From the NCBI RefSeq assembly GCF_005938085.1, contig NZ_SMZK01000001.1, positions 2,046,001-2,110,000 of the forward strand: 64,000 nucleotides of DNA, given 5' to 3'. Below are positions 1-8,659 of this stretch, piece by piece. Position numbers and translations under genes: made by a program. The notes under the pieces are model-generated. The model was given only the letters and a program-made list of their open reading frames with translations, made no database searches and was not told the DNA's origin. The stretch comes from Haloterrigena sp. H1 (lineage in GTDB: Archaea; Halobacteriota; Halobacteria; Halobacteriales; Natrialbaceae). How positions within the stretch are numbered: position 1 is the stretch's first letter; each line of letters opens with the position of its first letter.

Positions 1-3000
1 CGTGGCCGTAATCGACGCCTTTGCGATAGCTTTCGCCGATTACAGACCGCCCTTCTGATGAAACGGTGTAGAGACGGTGTGGATGATCTGTATCGTGTCT
101 GAGGAGGTCTGCCTCGAGCAATGGGACGATCTCGTCGGTTTCGATCCCGACGTACTCCTGCAGTCTAATCATCGAGTCGTGGAGAAGATCGTACTCGAGT
201 GGATCATACCGAAGCTGCTGTGCGTTGTACACCGTCTGTAAGAAGAGCAGTTTTCGGTCACTCCAGTCAGAGAGATTTCGCTCTTCGGCTGTGAGCTTGA
301 GGTTAATATCGCAGACAGGGATGTCGTCAGGCTCGACATCTGTGAGTGAACGACAGCACTCAATCGACCGTTTCATCCCCTCGATAGTCGGATCGTAGCG
401 GTTCTCACAGGATCCACAACAGAGGGCGTGTATCGATTCGTCGTAGCTCACGTACTCGGGGAGCCGCTTCGTGTGTGGCAACAGCGAGTCAACCCGGAGT
501 GACGCTTCTTCCGTTGTGTCATCCTCATCCGATCCGTTCTCGGTGCCCGGATGGTCGCTTTCATATTTGAGTCCAGATTCGTTCCACGTCTCAAGTGCAG
601 TGAGTTCGAATGCTGTGTTGAAGGCCTGATACTGCTCGTCGCCAAGTGGAGTCTCACTTGCTGGGTGTCCATCGGGAGCGGGTAGTGATCGTCCGAGAAA
701 CGGTCGTGGGGCAGGTGAGCCAAATGTGGCTGCAGGGCGGACGAGCCACTCGCCATGACGAATTGCTGCAAGCCGCCTGGCAACCTTTTTTGGTGGCACG
801 TCGTCGGTCGCGAGCGCCTTCGCAAGATCGTCTTCGATGCTGACGTTACCAACGACGAACGTCCCGATCTCGTTGAGCGCTTCCTCGTACGTGTGATTCG
901 ACGGATCTGGAGAATCGAGTTGACTGGGGAATTGAACGCCAAGCATGAGCGAGAGGCCAAACGATCGCCCTTGCGAGAGGAGGGTGTCGACCAGTTGTGT
1001 CGCGGCGATGTCTTTCGCTTCCTCGAGATAGAGGTTGACTCGTGGGGGCTGTTGGTGTGACGTTTTCTGGGCTGCTGAACGTGCTTTCAGTGCAATCCAC
1101 AGATTTGAGAGCAAGACGAGTGTCAGTGCGCGTTTAATCCGCTCTTCCATTCCACCGAAATCGAAGATAACGACGGTATCGTTGTCGATGACGTCTGTGA
1201 AATCGAAGTGAGGGTCTGTTTCGTCACTCTCAGTGTTGTCTTCCTCTGTGGGGGTATAATGGACGTGATCGAACAGCGGTGCAAGTCGGTCATCGGTTGC
1301 GATTATCTCGACTCGAGCCACGGCGCCACCGAGAACCATGTTGAAGACGTCTCGATCGCGTTCGAGCAATCCAGCGAAGTACTCGGTGAGTCGTTCATCC
1401 GAAGTCGGTGGCGGTGTTTGATCGCTCAGTGTACGCTGGAGCGCCCGGTAGAGATCTTTGTGTGAAACGGTATCGGTGCCGTGAATCGGGTCGTATAATG
1501 CTCGAAGGTGATTGCGAATCGCCTTCGTCGATTCCGTCGCTCCATAGTACTGTTCTTCGCCCATCAGCCCCGCGAGGATCTCTTCGTAATGGCCTGCGAT
1601 TCTCGAGCGTGCTTCTTCTCGTGAGAGCCCGGAATCGAGCAGCGACCTGATATCGAAAATCGACAGCGCAGGTAGTATTTCGGTGAGGTCGAAGTAGCTG
1701 ACGTCCTCGAGACCATCGTGTGCTGTGTAGTGTGCTTGAAGGAACTCCTCGGCGGTTCCCCCTCCCTTGTAATCGAAGAGGATCTCGGGGCCATCTGTGG
1801 CCTCGACGTTCGACAGCATTGCACCAGTTGTGAGAACGGATTTTCCGGAGCCTGTATCGCCGATGACGAAGAGATGTCTATCCTGAAGTGTTGGTGGAAG
1901 GACGAACGGGCTTTGGTAGGGTTGGCGGTCATCGGTTAGTGGCATGCAGAGCGCCTGTCCGGTTCCCGTGTATTGTGCGAGGTGATCCGGTGATGGCAGG
2001 GAAAGACCGGTTCGCTCGGATTGTCGAGCCTCGAGTGCTCGTTGACCAGATGGTGTGAGGCCGACACCATCGATCAGACAGAACCCAGGGAGTTCGTCTG
2101 GTGCGACGACGATGCCAGCGCTCTCGTGTGGCTTCCATGGGAGACGGCTTTTGAGCGTTTCATATGTTGGTTCGGGATAGGTTCGTCGACAGATGTCCTC
2201 GAAAAGTTGGCTTGCAGGCGTATCGCGATTGGTATCCGTGATGAGGTGTCCGTGGATCGAATGAAAGGGGCCACTGAGATGGCCGAATACGTTTGTGAGT
2301 CTTCGAGCGGTTGTCTCAGCTTGTTCTGAGTTCGTGTCATCTGTAAGCGCCACTGCTCGAGCAGAAAGACAAAACGTCCGTCGGAGGTCACGCGTTTCGA
2401 GTTCGGTGAGACGGTCACGATATGGACGAGCGAGGTTTTCAGGCTCGAGTTTCTCTTTCGATCGAGGGAAGACGAAATTGAGGAGACGATCGGCTGGTGT
2501 GACGAGGGCGCACTCGAGATCATAGCGATACTGTTCTACGTCTACTCGCTGATCGCCAAGCGGACTGCAGATCACCTGGTACACGACGGGAACTGCGGAG
2601 TCACAGAGCGTTTCGACGAGCGTTGCCAGTGGGACACGACGGGAATTTGATTTCTGTTTCTCTGGTTGTGTCTTTCGAGAGTGGTCGGTGAGTTCATCGA
2701 ACGATGCGAGCGAGGTTTGCCAGTCCTGGCGGATTTTTGCTACGCCGCGATACTCGACGCCAGCGGCATATGGCTGACTTTGGGTGTCAGCGGTGGCTGG
2801 TGTTGAACCGTCGTTGTCTGTGGGGGGAGAGTGAGACGGTGTGAGTTGTCCTGGATGCCAGTCGACTTGCGTCAGTTCGTACGTATTTGGAAACGCCGTC
2901 CGAAGGATCGCCTCGAGTTCGTCGAGGAATTCGTCCTGTGTGGTTCCGACGAGGTACCGAATGCTCGTGTCTGATTGGCCGTCAGCAACGAGCAGCCACT

Positions 3001-3313
3001 CTATGAGCGGTTGCTGGGTTTTCTTTCGGAGGGACAGCCATGTGCTCGAGTTTGAGAGGTTGTAGAGACTCTCGTAGAGAAGCGTCGTTGCCTGTGAGAC
3101 AGCTGCACGGTTGAGTGGCTTTGTCGACGGCCGGATTTCGATATATGTTCGTGACTCGAGGGATGTGGGTGTAGGCGTCGTGGGATCTACGTCTGTGATG
3201 TGTGACTGGGTACTCGAGTCGCTGTGATCGTCTCCATCAGGAATCGGACTCGAGTGTTGGGATGGTACAGTCGTCTCTTCAGTAGTCGGCGTGGTGTCTT
3301 TCTCTATCGCCAT
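1..3313 (-). CDS. VirD4/HerA-like conjugative ATPase (partial, C-terminus off window)
   Basis: An open frame of at least 1104 codons starts at the ATG at 3313 and runs off the left edge without a stop. A Walker A motif GDTGSGKS lies at about residues 485-492 and a Walker B-like VVIFDFGG at about 714-721. The region before the motor domain is long and low in complexity at its N-terminus (many T, S, P), and a Cys-rich patch (CCGSC) lies at about residues 945-950. This is the layout of large haloarchaeal ATPases annotated as type IV secretion DNA-binding or VirD4-like proteins, which would bring DNA to a membrane channel. The VirB4-type operon at 10.3-18.2 kb supports a conjugation role. The family is inferred from motifs and context; a HerA-type translocase is the alternative. 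Confidence 0.7.
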   Translation of the reverse strand, partial: MAIEKDTTPTTEETTVPSQHSSPIPDGDDHSDSSTQSHITDVDPTTPTPTSLESRTYIEIRPSTKPLNRAAVSQATTLLYESLYNLSNSSTWLSLRKKTQQPLIEWLLVADGQSDTSIRYLVGTTQDEFLDELEAILRTAFPNTYELTQVDWHPGQLTPSHSPPTDNDGSTPATADTQSQPYAAGVEYRGVAKIRQDWQTSLASFDELTDHSRKTQPEKQKSNSRRVPLATLVETLCDSAVPVVYQVICSPLGDQRVDVEQYRYDLECALVTPADRLLNFVFPRSKEKLEPENLARPYRDRLTELETRDLRRTFCLSARAVALTDDTNSEQAETTARRLTNVFGHLSGPFHSIHGHLITDTNRDTPASQLFEDICRRTYPEPTYETLKSRLPWKPHESAGIVVAPDELPGFCLIDGVGLTPSGQRALEARQSERTGLSLPSPDHLAQYTGTGQALCMPLTDDRQPYQSPFVLPPTLQDRHLFVIGDTGSGKSVLTTGAMLSNVEATDGPEILFDYKGGGTAEEFLQAHYTAHDGLEDVSYFDLTEILPALSIFDIRSLLDSGLSREEARSRIAGHYEEILAGLMGEEQYYGATESTKAIRNHLRALYDPIHGTDTVSHKDLYRALQRTLSDQTPPPTSDERLTEYFAGLLERDRDVFNMVLGGAVARVEIIATDDRLAPLFDHVHYTPTEEDNTESDETDPHFDFTDVIDNDTVVIFDFGGMEERIKRALTLVLLSNLWIALKARSAAQKTSHQQPPRVNLYLEEAKDIAATQLVDTLLSQGRSFGLSLMLGVQFPSQLDSPDPSNHTYEEALNEIGTFVVGNVSIEDDLAKALATDDVPPKKVARRLAAIRHGEWLVRPAATFGSPAPRPFLGRSLPAPDGHPASETPLGDEQYQAFNTAFELTALETWNESGLKYESDHPGTENGSDEDDTTEEASLRVDSLLPHTKRLPEYVSYDESIHALCCGSCENRYDPTIEGMKRSIECCRSLTDVEPDDIPVCDINLKLTAEERNLSDWSDRKLLFLQTVYNAQQLRYDPLEYDLLHDSMIRLQEYVGIETDEIVPLLEADLLRHDTDHPHRLYTVSSEGRSVIGESYRKGVDYGH

Positions 3314-3536
3314 CGGTTAGAAAGAGAGTTAGATGCAGCCAGCGCTCAGATACTGTCCTCGAGAACGCTTCTGATACTATGACTCTCAATACCCGGAGAA
3401 TAACTTCGACCTATATAAACGCGTGTTAGGGGTGAGTGAACTGTCTTTGTAGTCGATAGTCTAAAGGAGGGAAAGAAGCAGGTTGACGCTCGAGGTGCTA
3501 GAGTGTATCACTGAATATTGCTTCACGCTGCAGTGA
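3314..3536. other. Intergenic region before the iteron array
   Basis: No gene is supported here. The part next to the ATPase start is AT-richer, with TATA-like ctatataaac near 3410, and probably holds the minus-strand promoter. A degenerate iteron fragment (gtgctagagtgtatcac) at about 3498-3514 leads into the array that follows. Confidence 0.4.
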
Positions 3537-3789
3537 GAGAGTACATTTCGTGTGCTTTCAGACAGGGAAGGAGACTAGTAGGTTAGGTGCTAGAGAGTAC
3601 ATTTCGTGTGCTTCACTGAGGTAGGGAAGCGAACCAGTTGGTTGGTATGAGAGTACATTTCGTGTGCTTTCAGACAGGGAAGGAGACCAGTAGGTTGGGT
3701 GCTTGAGAGTACATTTCGTGTGCTTTCTCAATTCTTGAGAAATCATCGCGAAACAGTCATCCGTAATAGAATGGTATTTCGTGTGCTTT
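3537..3789 (+). repeat. Iteron array, 56-bp period (likely origin repeats)
   Basis: Four direct copies of a 56-bp unit begin at 3537, 3593, 3649 and 3705. Each opens with gagagtacatttcgtgtgct and is followed by a partly conserved cagggaaggaga block. A fifth, shorter core (atttcgtgtgcttt) at 3776-3789 overlaps the stop codon of the Orc1/Cdc6 gene. An inverted copy lies beyond the other end of that gene at 5110-5131. Repeats of this kind flanking an orc gene are the usual form of origin recognition boxes in haloarchaeal replicons, so initiator binding is inferred. The exact spacing argues against chance. Confidence 0.75.
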
Positions 3790-4984
3790 AGCTGAACATC
3801 TGCGAGATCTCTTCTCTCGTTTCGAGAACAATTGTTGGATCAAGGTCGAGTTCGTACTCGTAGTACTGCCCCCCGCTAAGCCCTTGATTTCGTTCATGTC
3901 TGATCAAGAATCCAAGCATATGGAGATCAGATAAGTGATCTTGGATGCTTTTCAGCGTAGTAAGAGGTGTTGCACCGTAAGCATCCGCAACCTGCTCATA
4001 CCCATCTTGGATCGTCTTCGACCGTGCTGGGACCTCTTTACGCTTCTCGAGCTTCGCGATCGTTTCCAAGATATACTGAGCGTGTTCGGTCTGGTCACGA
4101 ATCCTGTTTCTCAGTCTCCCACGCTGGACAAGTGTACGTGCATCTTCAATGTGATCATCGCAGACGATGTCGTCTCCTTGCTTCTCAGTCACCTCTGCAC
4201 CAACACGGAGGAGATCGATTGCTTGCCGTGCATTTCCCATATCTTGAGCAGAAAGTGCGGCAGCTTTCGCGATTGCCGAATCGTCACAGGCACCGTCAAT
4301 GAACGCTCTATCGGCACGGTGGTGAAGAATGGTTCTGAGTTCGCCAGCGTCGTACGAAGTGAACGAAATCTCTGTCTCCATGAGAGTATCCTTGACTTTC
4401 GAGGAGAGTGATTGACGGAATGTGTAGTTGTTGCTGATCCCGATAATCCCGACCAAAGCATCTTCGATATAATTGTTTGATCGTGCTCGAGGAAGCTCAT
4501 AGAGAAGTGTATTGACGTCATCCAAGTGATCAATTTCGTCAAAGACTATCAGATGCGTCCCGCCTAATCGATCGAGTTGTCGGTAGAGTTCGTCAAAGGC
4601 ATCACCTGTTCCAAGACCACGCTTCGGAAATGGACTTGCATCCTCTGGAAGAAGGTTATTCACGAGACGACGGACAACCATGAACAGTGTCTTACCGTTA
4701 CAATTGATATCATGAATATAGAGATCGTCCGCTTCATCTCGGTCTTCCACTTCTTCCTTTAGTTCATCCATCATGTACTTCGTAACTGCCGTCTTTCCGA
4801 GCCCTGCCTTCCCATACAGGAAGATATTCTCAGGTTCACGCCCAAAGAGGACATCTTGAAGTGCATGGCTGAATGCGTCTATCTCCTCGTCTCGCTCAAG
4901 GATTTCCTCTGGCTGGTAACTCTCATTGAGAACAGACTTGTCAGCGAAGATTGTGTCTGTTATATCACTAAACGGTCCAGACAT
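3788..4984 (-). CDS. orc1: Orc1/Cdc6 replication initiator
   Basis: This 398-aa protein has the full Orc1/Cdc6 layout. Walker A GKAGLGKT is at 58-65, Walker B LIVFDEID at 145-152, sensor 1 GISNN at 182-186 and sensor 2 GNARQAIDLLR at 250-260, and the C-terminal third fits a winged helix. Such proteins bind origin repeats, melt the adjacent DNA and load the MCM helicase. Length is normal for haloarchaeal paralogs. The start at 4984 has a TATA-like TTTAATATATCC on the minus strand about 25 nt upstream, which suggests a leaderless mRNA. Iterons lie on both sides of the gene, so this is probably the initiator of the replicon that carries the conjugation genes. Confidence 0.95.
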   Translation of the reverse strand: MSGPFSDITDTIFADKSVLNESYQPEEILERDEEIDAFSHALQDVLFGREPENIFLYGKAGLGKTAVTKYMMDELKEEVEDRDEADDLYIHDINCNGKTLFMVVRRLVNNLLPEDASPFPKRGLGTGDAFDELYRQLDRLGGTHLIVFDEIDHLDDVNTLLYELPRARSNNYIEDALVGIIGISNNYTFRQSLSSKVKDTLMETEISFTSYDAGELRTILHHRADRAFIDGACDDSAIAKAAALSAQDMGNARQAIDLLRVGAEVTEKQGDDIVCDDHIEDARTLVQRGRLRNRIRDQTEHAQYILETIAKLEKRKEVPARSKTIQDGYEQVADAYGATPLTTLKSIQDHLSDLHMLGFLIRHERNQGLSGGQYYEYELDLDPTIVLETREEISQMFS

Positions 4985-4997
4985 TCCTTATCAGGAG

Positions 4998-5020
4998 TCT
5001 TATCTAGGATATATTAAAGC
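4998..5020 (-). promoter_or_regulatory. TATA-like promoter of orc1
   Basis: Read on the minus strand, TTTAATATATCC lies about 25 nt before the orc1 ATG. That is the spacing expected for an archaeal TATA box driving a leaderless transcript. It sits between the gene and the inverted iteron, so initiator binding could influence its own expression (inference). Confidence 0.5.
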
Positions 5021-5310
5021 CTTGCTTCGTTTGTTTCGTTTGCTCTGGTTGGTGATGACGACACGCCGTTAGCGCTTCTCTGAACCGCCTCTCTCCGTAC
5101 TCGTGAGAGAAAGCACACGAAATCTACTCTCACTCTTTTACAGCAGTTGATTGAATACACATATGTAATAATTGTCATCTACCCAAGCATCAGCGGTATA
5201 TACTCCTTCATGTTTTCGAACGCTCTCAACACGCAAAAAGTGCTCCTCACACACTAGCCGACAGCCAAGCCGATAGGCCCCTACTCGAATTTTTTGGAAC
5301 GGTGAATAGG
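5021..5310. other. Candidate origin region with inverted iteron
   Basis: Positions 5110-5131 read aaagcacacgaaatctactc, the reverse complement of the iteron core found left of orc1. An AT-rich stretch with atatgtaataattgtc follows at about 5161-5176. An inverted iteron next to an AT-rich stretch upstream of an orc gene fits a haloarchaeal origin with a duplex-unwinding element. No coding frame is supported here. Confidence 0.55.
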
Positions 5311-5424
5311 TTAACGGTTCGAGGAAGTTCGCAGTCTTACGCCATTCTGAGTAGACAACGTTATCGAGTTTGGAGATGATCCGCTCTTGCGTTTCTGGAT
5401 CCAGCTATGCAAATTCTTGTGAAC

Positions 5425-5535
5425 GCTGTCTCCCCATACTCGCTCACGGCTAATGCCGTCGCTCTTTGAGGACGGGGGCTTAGCGCCCTCTCTTTCAGCT
5501 AACCGCGAGGCCTTTCCAGAATCCAGCACCCTCTG
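5425..5535 (-). mobile_element. Terminal relic of an IS1341-type TnpB element
   Basis: The block gggggcttagcgcc followed by ctttcagcta closely matches the outer end of the TnpB element near 53763-53790. No tnpB frame remains, so this is a solo end left by deletion. It lies between the origin region and a decayed toxin-antitoxin pair. Confidence 0.5.
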
Positions 5536-5620
5536 AGTGGTTTAGAACTATTACCTTCGATATTTTCGTAGCTTTCGCACCTAACACGCATTACGATGCA
5601 CAGCATATCTCTCTCCAACG

Positions 5621-5992
5621 ATGTCCATCGATCGAGAAACGTTCGAGAACGCGAGCGAGGACGAACTCGAGAAACTCTCTATTCCGGACCAAGTACTCGG
5701 ATTTCTCGCTGCCCACGAAGATCGTGCGTTCAAAGCGCGTGAAATTGCTTCCCAGATTAGCGTCGACGAGGGCGCAGTCAGCACCGCCCTCTCACGGTTA
5801 AAGGACCGCGGTCTTGTCGAACACAAGGCGACATATTGGGCGGTGATCGATGATGCCGATCGACTCAAAGGATACAGCAGTTACAAGCGGGCGACTGCCC
5901 TGTTCAATGAGCAGTTCGGTGAAGAGGATACGGAAGCGTGGCGTGAGCATGCCCTCCGCGAGCCACATCCGAGTGTGGAGAACGAGCAGTGA
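5621..5992 (+). CDS. Winged-helix antitoxin-like protein (MarR-like)
   Basis: A 123-aa acidic protein with a central winged helix at about residues 25-75, including AREIASQISVDEGAVSTALS and a GLVEHK wing. A close paralog lies at 23732-24091, sharing the 'DRAxKAxxIAxQ' helix region and the 'LSRLKxRGLVxHK' wing. Both are followed, with a 4-nt GTGA overlap, by the remains of a PemK/MazF-type toxin, so the role is inferred to be antitoxin and autorepressor. This copy looks intact while its partner is frameshifted. It could also act as a free regulator. Confidence 0.7.
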   Translation: MSIDRETFENASEDELEKLSIPDQVLGFLAAHEDRAFKAREIASQISVDEGAVSTALSRLKDRGLVEHKATYWAVIDDADRLKGYSSYKRATALFNEQFGEEDTEAWREHALREPHPSVENEQ

Positions 5993-6341
5993 CCGACGAA
6001 GGAGTTTCTCTGGTCTTTGAATGGGGCGATGTCGTCTACGGCGACGACCCGTTCAAAGGCGAAGAGGATGCCCGACCGTGGCTGACTCTCTTGAACCACA
6101 AGGACGTCCGTTCCACGGCGAGCAATACATCACGCTGACATTGATATCGAAATCGCGGATGGACAGGCTCATCAATATCCCTGAGAAGAGTTGGCTTCGC
6201 GGTGGGACTCCAAACGAGAATCGGATCGTCCCATGGGGAGTCCAATCGATCGGCCACGAGGGTATTGACTTCTGTCGAGGCCGTCTCGAGACCGATATCG
6301 TCAACGAGGCTATCGCTGCTCTCGTTAAACAACTACCGTAG
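5989..6341 (+). pseudogene. PemK/MazF-like toxin, frameshifted
   Basis: A GTG start overlaps the antitoxin stop. The first frame reads to about 6105 (FEWGDVVYGDDPF, then ARPWLTLLNH). The rest of the domain continues in another frame with HGEQYITLTL, a basic stretch, ESWLRGGTP-like residues and IVPWGVQSI, ending at TAG 6339-6341. The span is 353 nt, one short of a multiple of three, so a single-base loss near 6095-6115 is the simplest reading. PemK/MazF proteins are ribosome-independent mRNA nucleases. The family call rests on the DVVYGDDPF start and the HGEQYITLTL strand. The product should be inactive unless the frameshift is bypassed. Confidence 0.7.
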
Positions 6342-6776
6342 CCGGTCGTTCCAGCAATCCTGGTTCGACTGAGACCCAGATGGCACTCGAGATCGGACGC
6401 TGGGCTCTGTTTTCGCTGATGGCGTTGCGATGAACACGTGGTACGGTTTCATTCGACGAGGGCTATTGACTCGTCAAGACCTTACGATCTTGAAACATGC
6501 TGGTCGAAGCACCGAGACAGGAGTTCACAGCAAAATTGCGGTTATTAAAATCGTGATTTAGAAGAATAACTCATCTCGTCGATGAGCTAGAAGATCAGAC
6601 GAACATCAATGCGGCTGCGGACATCGCCAGTCGCTTTGGCCGTGGCGAGAGAGCGTTTATCGCCTATCCGGACGCGATGACTCGCCACAGGATGGAAGCA
6701 TCCTTGACAGTGCCACAGCTCACCGCGAGTTGAGTGCACTACTGATAGAAACATATCTGGCCTTCAGAAAATATAT
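6342..6776. pseudogene. Decayed spacer with duplicated 3' end of the DUF7342 gene
   Basis: Positions 6472-6562 align base by base, with mismatches and one gap, to the 3' end of the DUF7342-type gene at 7257-7363. Both hold the same run of cgtcaRgac, then ttgaaac, then cgaagMaccgagacagg, ending in attaaaatcgtgattta. No intact frame of useful length exists, so this is a decayed tandem copy. The rest of the stretch has no recognisable gene. A TATA-like aaatatatatg at 6768-6778 serves the next gene. Confidence 0.55.
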
Positions 6777-6803
6777 ATGAGCCACCTCATCGAAGGTGGA
6801 ACC

Positions 6804-7331
6804 ATGCCGGACCGAGCAGGGTCTTCAAGCGATTCCACGAACCAGTGGGAGTCGGATCGGACGACGTTCCAACGTGTCTACGATGTCCTCACTGGCACGT
6901 CCAAGCCCGTGTCTGCACAACAGTTCTCGGAGTCGGCAGTGTGCTCCGAAAACGGTGCTCGGCAAGCACTCGAGCAACTCGTCGAGATGGAAATCGCAGA
7001 GCAAACAGAGACCAGTCCGGCGCTGTATCGGCGGAACCCATCGTATTTCGAGTGGAAGCGTGTCGAGAGGCTTGCGCGTGAACACAGCTCTGGTGAGCTT
7101 CGTGCTCGACTGGAAGACCTCCTTGAAACAGATCAGAAACTCCAGGAGAAATACGGTGTTCTAGATCCAGGCGCTGTCGTCGTCACTGATGACCCGGCTG
7201 AGGATCACGACATGCTTCACGACCGCTGGGGCGACCTCACAGAATGGCGGACGGTTCGTCAGGACATTACTATGTTGAAACGTGCTGTTCGAAGAACCGA
7301 GACAGGATGCCACGGAAAAAACATCCATTAG
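6804..7331 (+). CDS. DUF7342-type winged-helix protein
   Basis: A 175-aa haloarchaeal protein with a wHTH at about residues 20-85 (KPVSAQQFSESAVCSENGAR and LEQLVEMEIAE) and a helical C-terminus ending in the WRTVRQDITMLKRAV segment typical of this family. The ATG at 6777 sits inside the TATA-like aaatatatatg, too close for transcription to begin upstream of it. The ATG at 6804 is therefore preferred, about 26 nt after the TATA and leaderless. The family is often found in haloarchaeal accessory regions as a transcriptional regulator or antitoxin-like protein; its target is unknown. A decayed copy of its 3' end lies upstream. Confidence 0.7.
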   Translation: MPDRAGSSSDSTNQWESDRTTFQRVYDVLTGTSKPVSAQQFSESAVCSENGARQALEQLVEMEIAEQTETSPALYRRNPSYFEWKRVERLAREHSSGELRARLEDLLETDQKLQEKYGVLDPGAVVVTDDPAEDHDMLHDRWGDLTEWRTVRQDITMLKRAVRRTETGCHGKNIH

Positions 7332-7363
7332 TAAAATCGTGGTTAGTAAAATCACGATTTAGA

Positions 7364-7795
7364 TAATCGCATTACTGTAGTACTCCTGCAAACGCAGACG
7401 GAGTGACAACACACCGATAGAACGAGAAAAGACCGTAATCCGAAGCAACTGCCGGCAGTTGCGAGGAATGCGACTCCTCTCAACACCCGCGTCTTTGGCG
7501 TGGTGAGACGGGAGTTGTCGGGCCGTGGTGGAGCGGCCGACCCTCACGGACGCACCGAGCGTTCGGGTATTACTTCCAGACGACTCGTCATGGGAAGTCC
7601 GAGGGGAATTAAACTCGCCTGCGACCGCACGGCTCGTTTCGGGACGTGCAGTCAAAACGGTGAAGCCGCGGAGCTTGCCCCCGCGGTACTTCACAACTGC
7701 ACCCCATTAATTTCATATATGGGTTCTAGAAATGACACGGGATAGGAATTTTGATGAGAACTCCTTAGATCCTTCTCGTATTAGTTAATGATAGA
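7364..7795 (+). mobile_element. Probable tnpB 3'-end relic and intergenic DNA
   Basis: About 430 bp without an intact gene. A plus-strand frame at 7525-7710 ends with residues such as GELNSPATARLVSGRAV, which resembles the variable tails after the zinc ribbon of haloarchaeal IS1341-type TnpB proteins. There is no RuvC motif or zinc ribbon, so any element is only a 3' remnant. The assignment is tentative. Confidence 0.35.
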
Positions 7796-8062
7796 ATGGC
7801 GGAATCTACCGACTATCGGGGGCGAATTTACCTTCCAAAGGATATCCGTGAGCGTTTCGGGGACAAGTATCGTATTGTCGAACTCCCCAGTCATGTGGCA
7901 CTGTTCCCTGTTGATGATGATCCGATAGAAGGAATTCGTGCAGCTGTCGGCGACGCATTTGAAGGGCAAGATACTGACCAGTTGAAGACAGATGCCCGCA
8001 AGCAAATCTCTCGCGAGGTGCAGAAAGACGCCGAAAATAGTTCACAGGAGCGGGAAGATTGA
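7796..8062 (+). CDS. AbrB/SpoVT-type antitoxin (orphan)
   Basis: An 88-aa protein. Its N-terminal half is a swapped-hairpin AbrB fold (YRGRIYLPKDIRERFG, then YRIVELPSHVALFPV) and its acidic helical tail would hold a toxin. Haloarchaeal proteins of this form are the VapB partner of a PIN-domain VapC that normally begins at or just after their stop codon. Here no PIN frame follows; the next about 80 bp look like a TnpB-element tail (RVPQGLTPRRFTH in one frame). The toxin seems to have been lost. DNA-binding autoregulation is probably kept. Confidence 0.75.
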   Translation: MAESTDYRGRIYLPKDIRERFGDKYRIVELPSHVALFPVDDDPIEGIRAAVGDAFEGQDTDQLKTDARKQISREVQKDAENSSQERED

Positions 8063-8147
8063 CCTCTACAGAAAAAGCAGGTCGAGTGCCCCAGGGCTTG
8101 ACCCCGAGGCGGTTCACACATCGAAACTGGTTTTCTGACAGCACTCA
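8063..8147 (+). mobile_element. Possible TnpB-element end relic
   Basis: The segment ccccagggcttgaccccgag and its surroundings read as a short tail (RVPQGLTPRRFTH) like those ending some haloarchaeal TnpB genes. It occupies the position where a VapC toxin gene would be expected after the AbrB-type antitoxin. Support is limited to this resemblance. Confidence 0.3.
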
Positions 8148-8561
8148 TCAACTATTTATCGTGCTGTCATACATTTCTTCGAACTCCTGCTCGCCGCGGA
8201 TCAGCTCGTCGACACCTTCAGAGAGTGTGACTTCTCCGAACACAGTTGCCCGATAATACGTGTATAGTCCGTCTTGTCCTCGTTCCGTACGCTGGCGCTT
8301 CTCAATGAGGCCGACATCAACAAGTTTGTTGAGGTGATAGTGAAGTGTACTATCGTCGACATTAATCACCTCCTCGAGCTCTTTCGGACTCATCTCTCCA
8401 CTGTGGACAAGCCGGTAGAGGATTTCATATCGAGTACGGTGTCCGACGGCAGCATGCATCTCAAGATATTCGTCGAGACTGAGAATACTATCCTCTGGTA
8501 GCAGGTCTTCCGGATCTTCCGGATTCTTCCCACCAATCGCACTCGGTTGATTTGTCGCCAT
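8148..8561 (-). CDS. ArsR-like winged-helix regulator
   Basis: A 137-aa protein with a classical winged helix at about residues 35-95: HRTRYEILYRLVHSGEMS, then the recognition helix around DDSTLHYHLNKLVDVGL, then a wing with tyrosines. It belongs to the many haloarchaeal ArsR/HTH_20-type regulators. It is divergent from the DUF7509 gene across a 98-bp gap, so it probably controls itself and that neighbour. The ligand is unknown; there is no cysteine metal site. Confidence 0.8.
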   Translation of the reverse strand: MATNQPSAIGGKNPEDPEDLLPEDSILSLDEYLEMHAAVGHRTRYEILYRLVHSGEMSPKELEEVINVDDSTLHYHLNKLVDVGLIEKRQRTERGQDGLYTYYRATVFGEVTLSEGVDELIRGEQEFEEMYDSTINS

Positions 8562-8659
8562 CTTGGTCTAGAGTACTGGCGGCAAACTTTTAGCCTTTAT
8601 CAAGCCAAGATATCTCGAAAACGCCCTCTTTTATAAAGGCCGAGTGAGCAAGAACCCCT
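8562..8659. promoter_or_regulatory. Divergent promoter region
   Basis: This 98-bp space separates the ArsR-like gene from the DUF7509 gene. A TATA box tttataaa at 8630-8637 is about 22 nt upstream of the plus-strand ATG. On the minus strand TTGATAAAGG, near 8596-8605, is placed to serve the regulator. The short shared region suggests coupled control. Confidence 0.6.

Noticed and set aside
3558..3746. Minus-strand open frame of 62 codons over the iterons
   Set aside because: It only translates the 56-bp repeats (56 is not a multiple of 3) and has no promoter or family.
3537..3789. CRISPR-like repeat array
   Set aside because: The spacers between cores are themselves repeated, no cas genes are present, and the array flanks orc1; iterons explain it.
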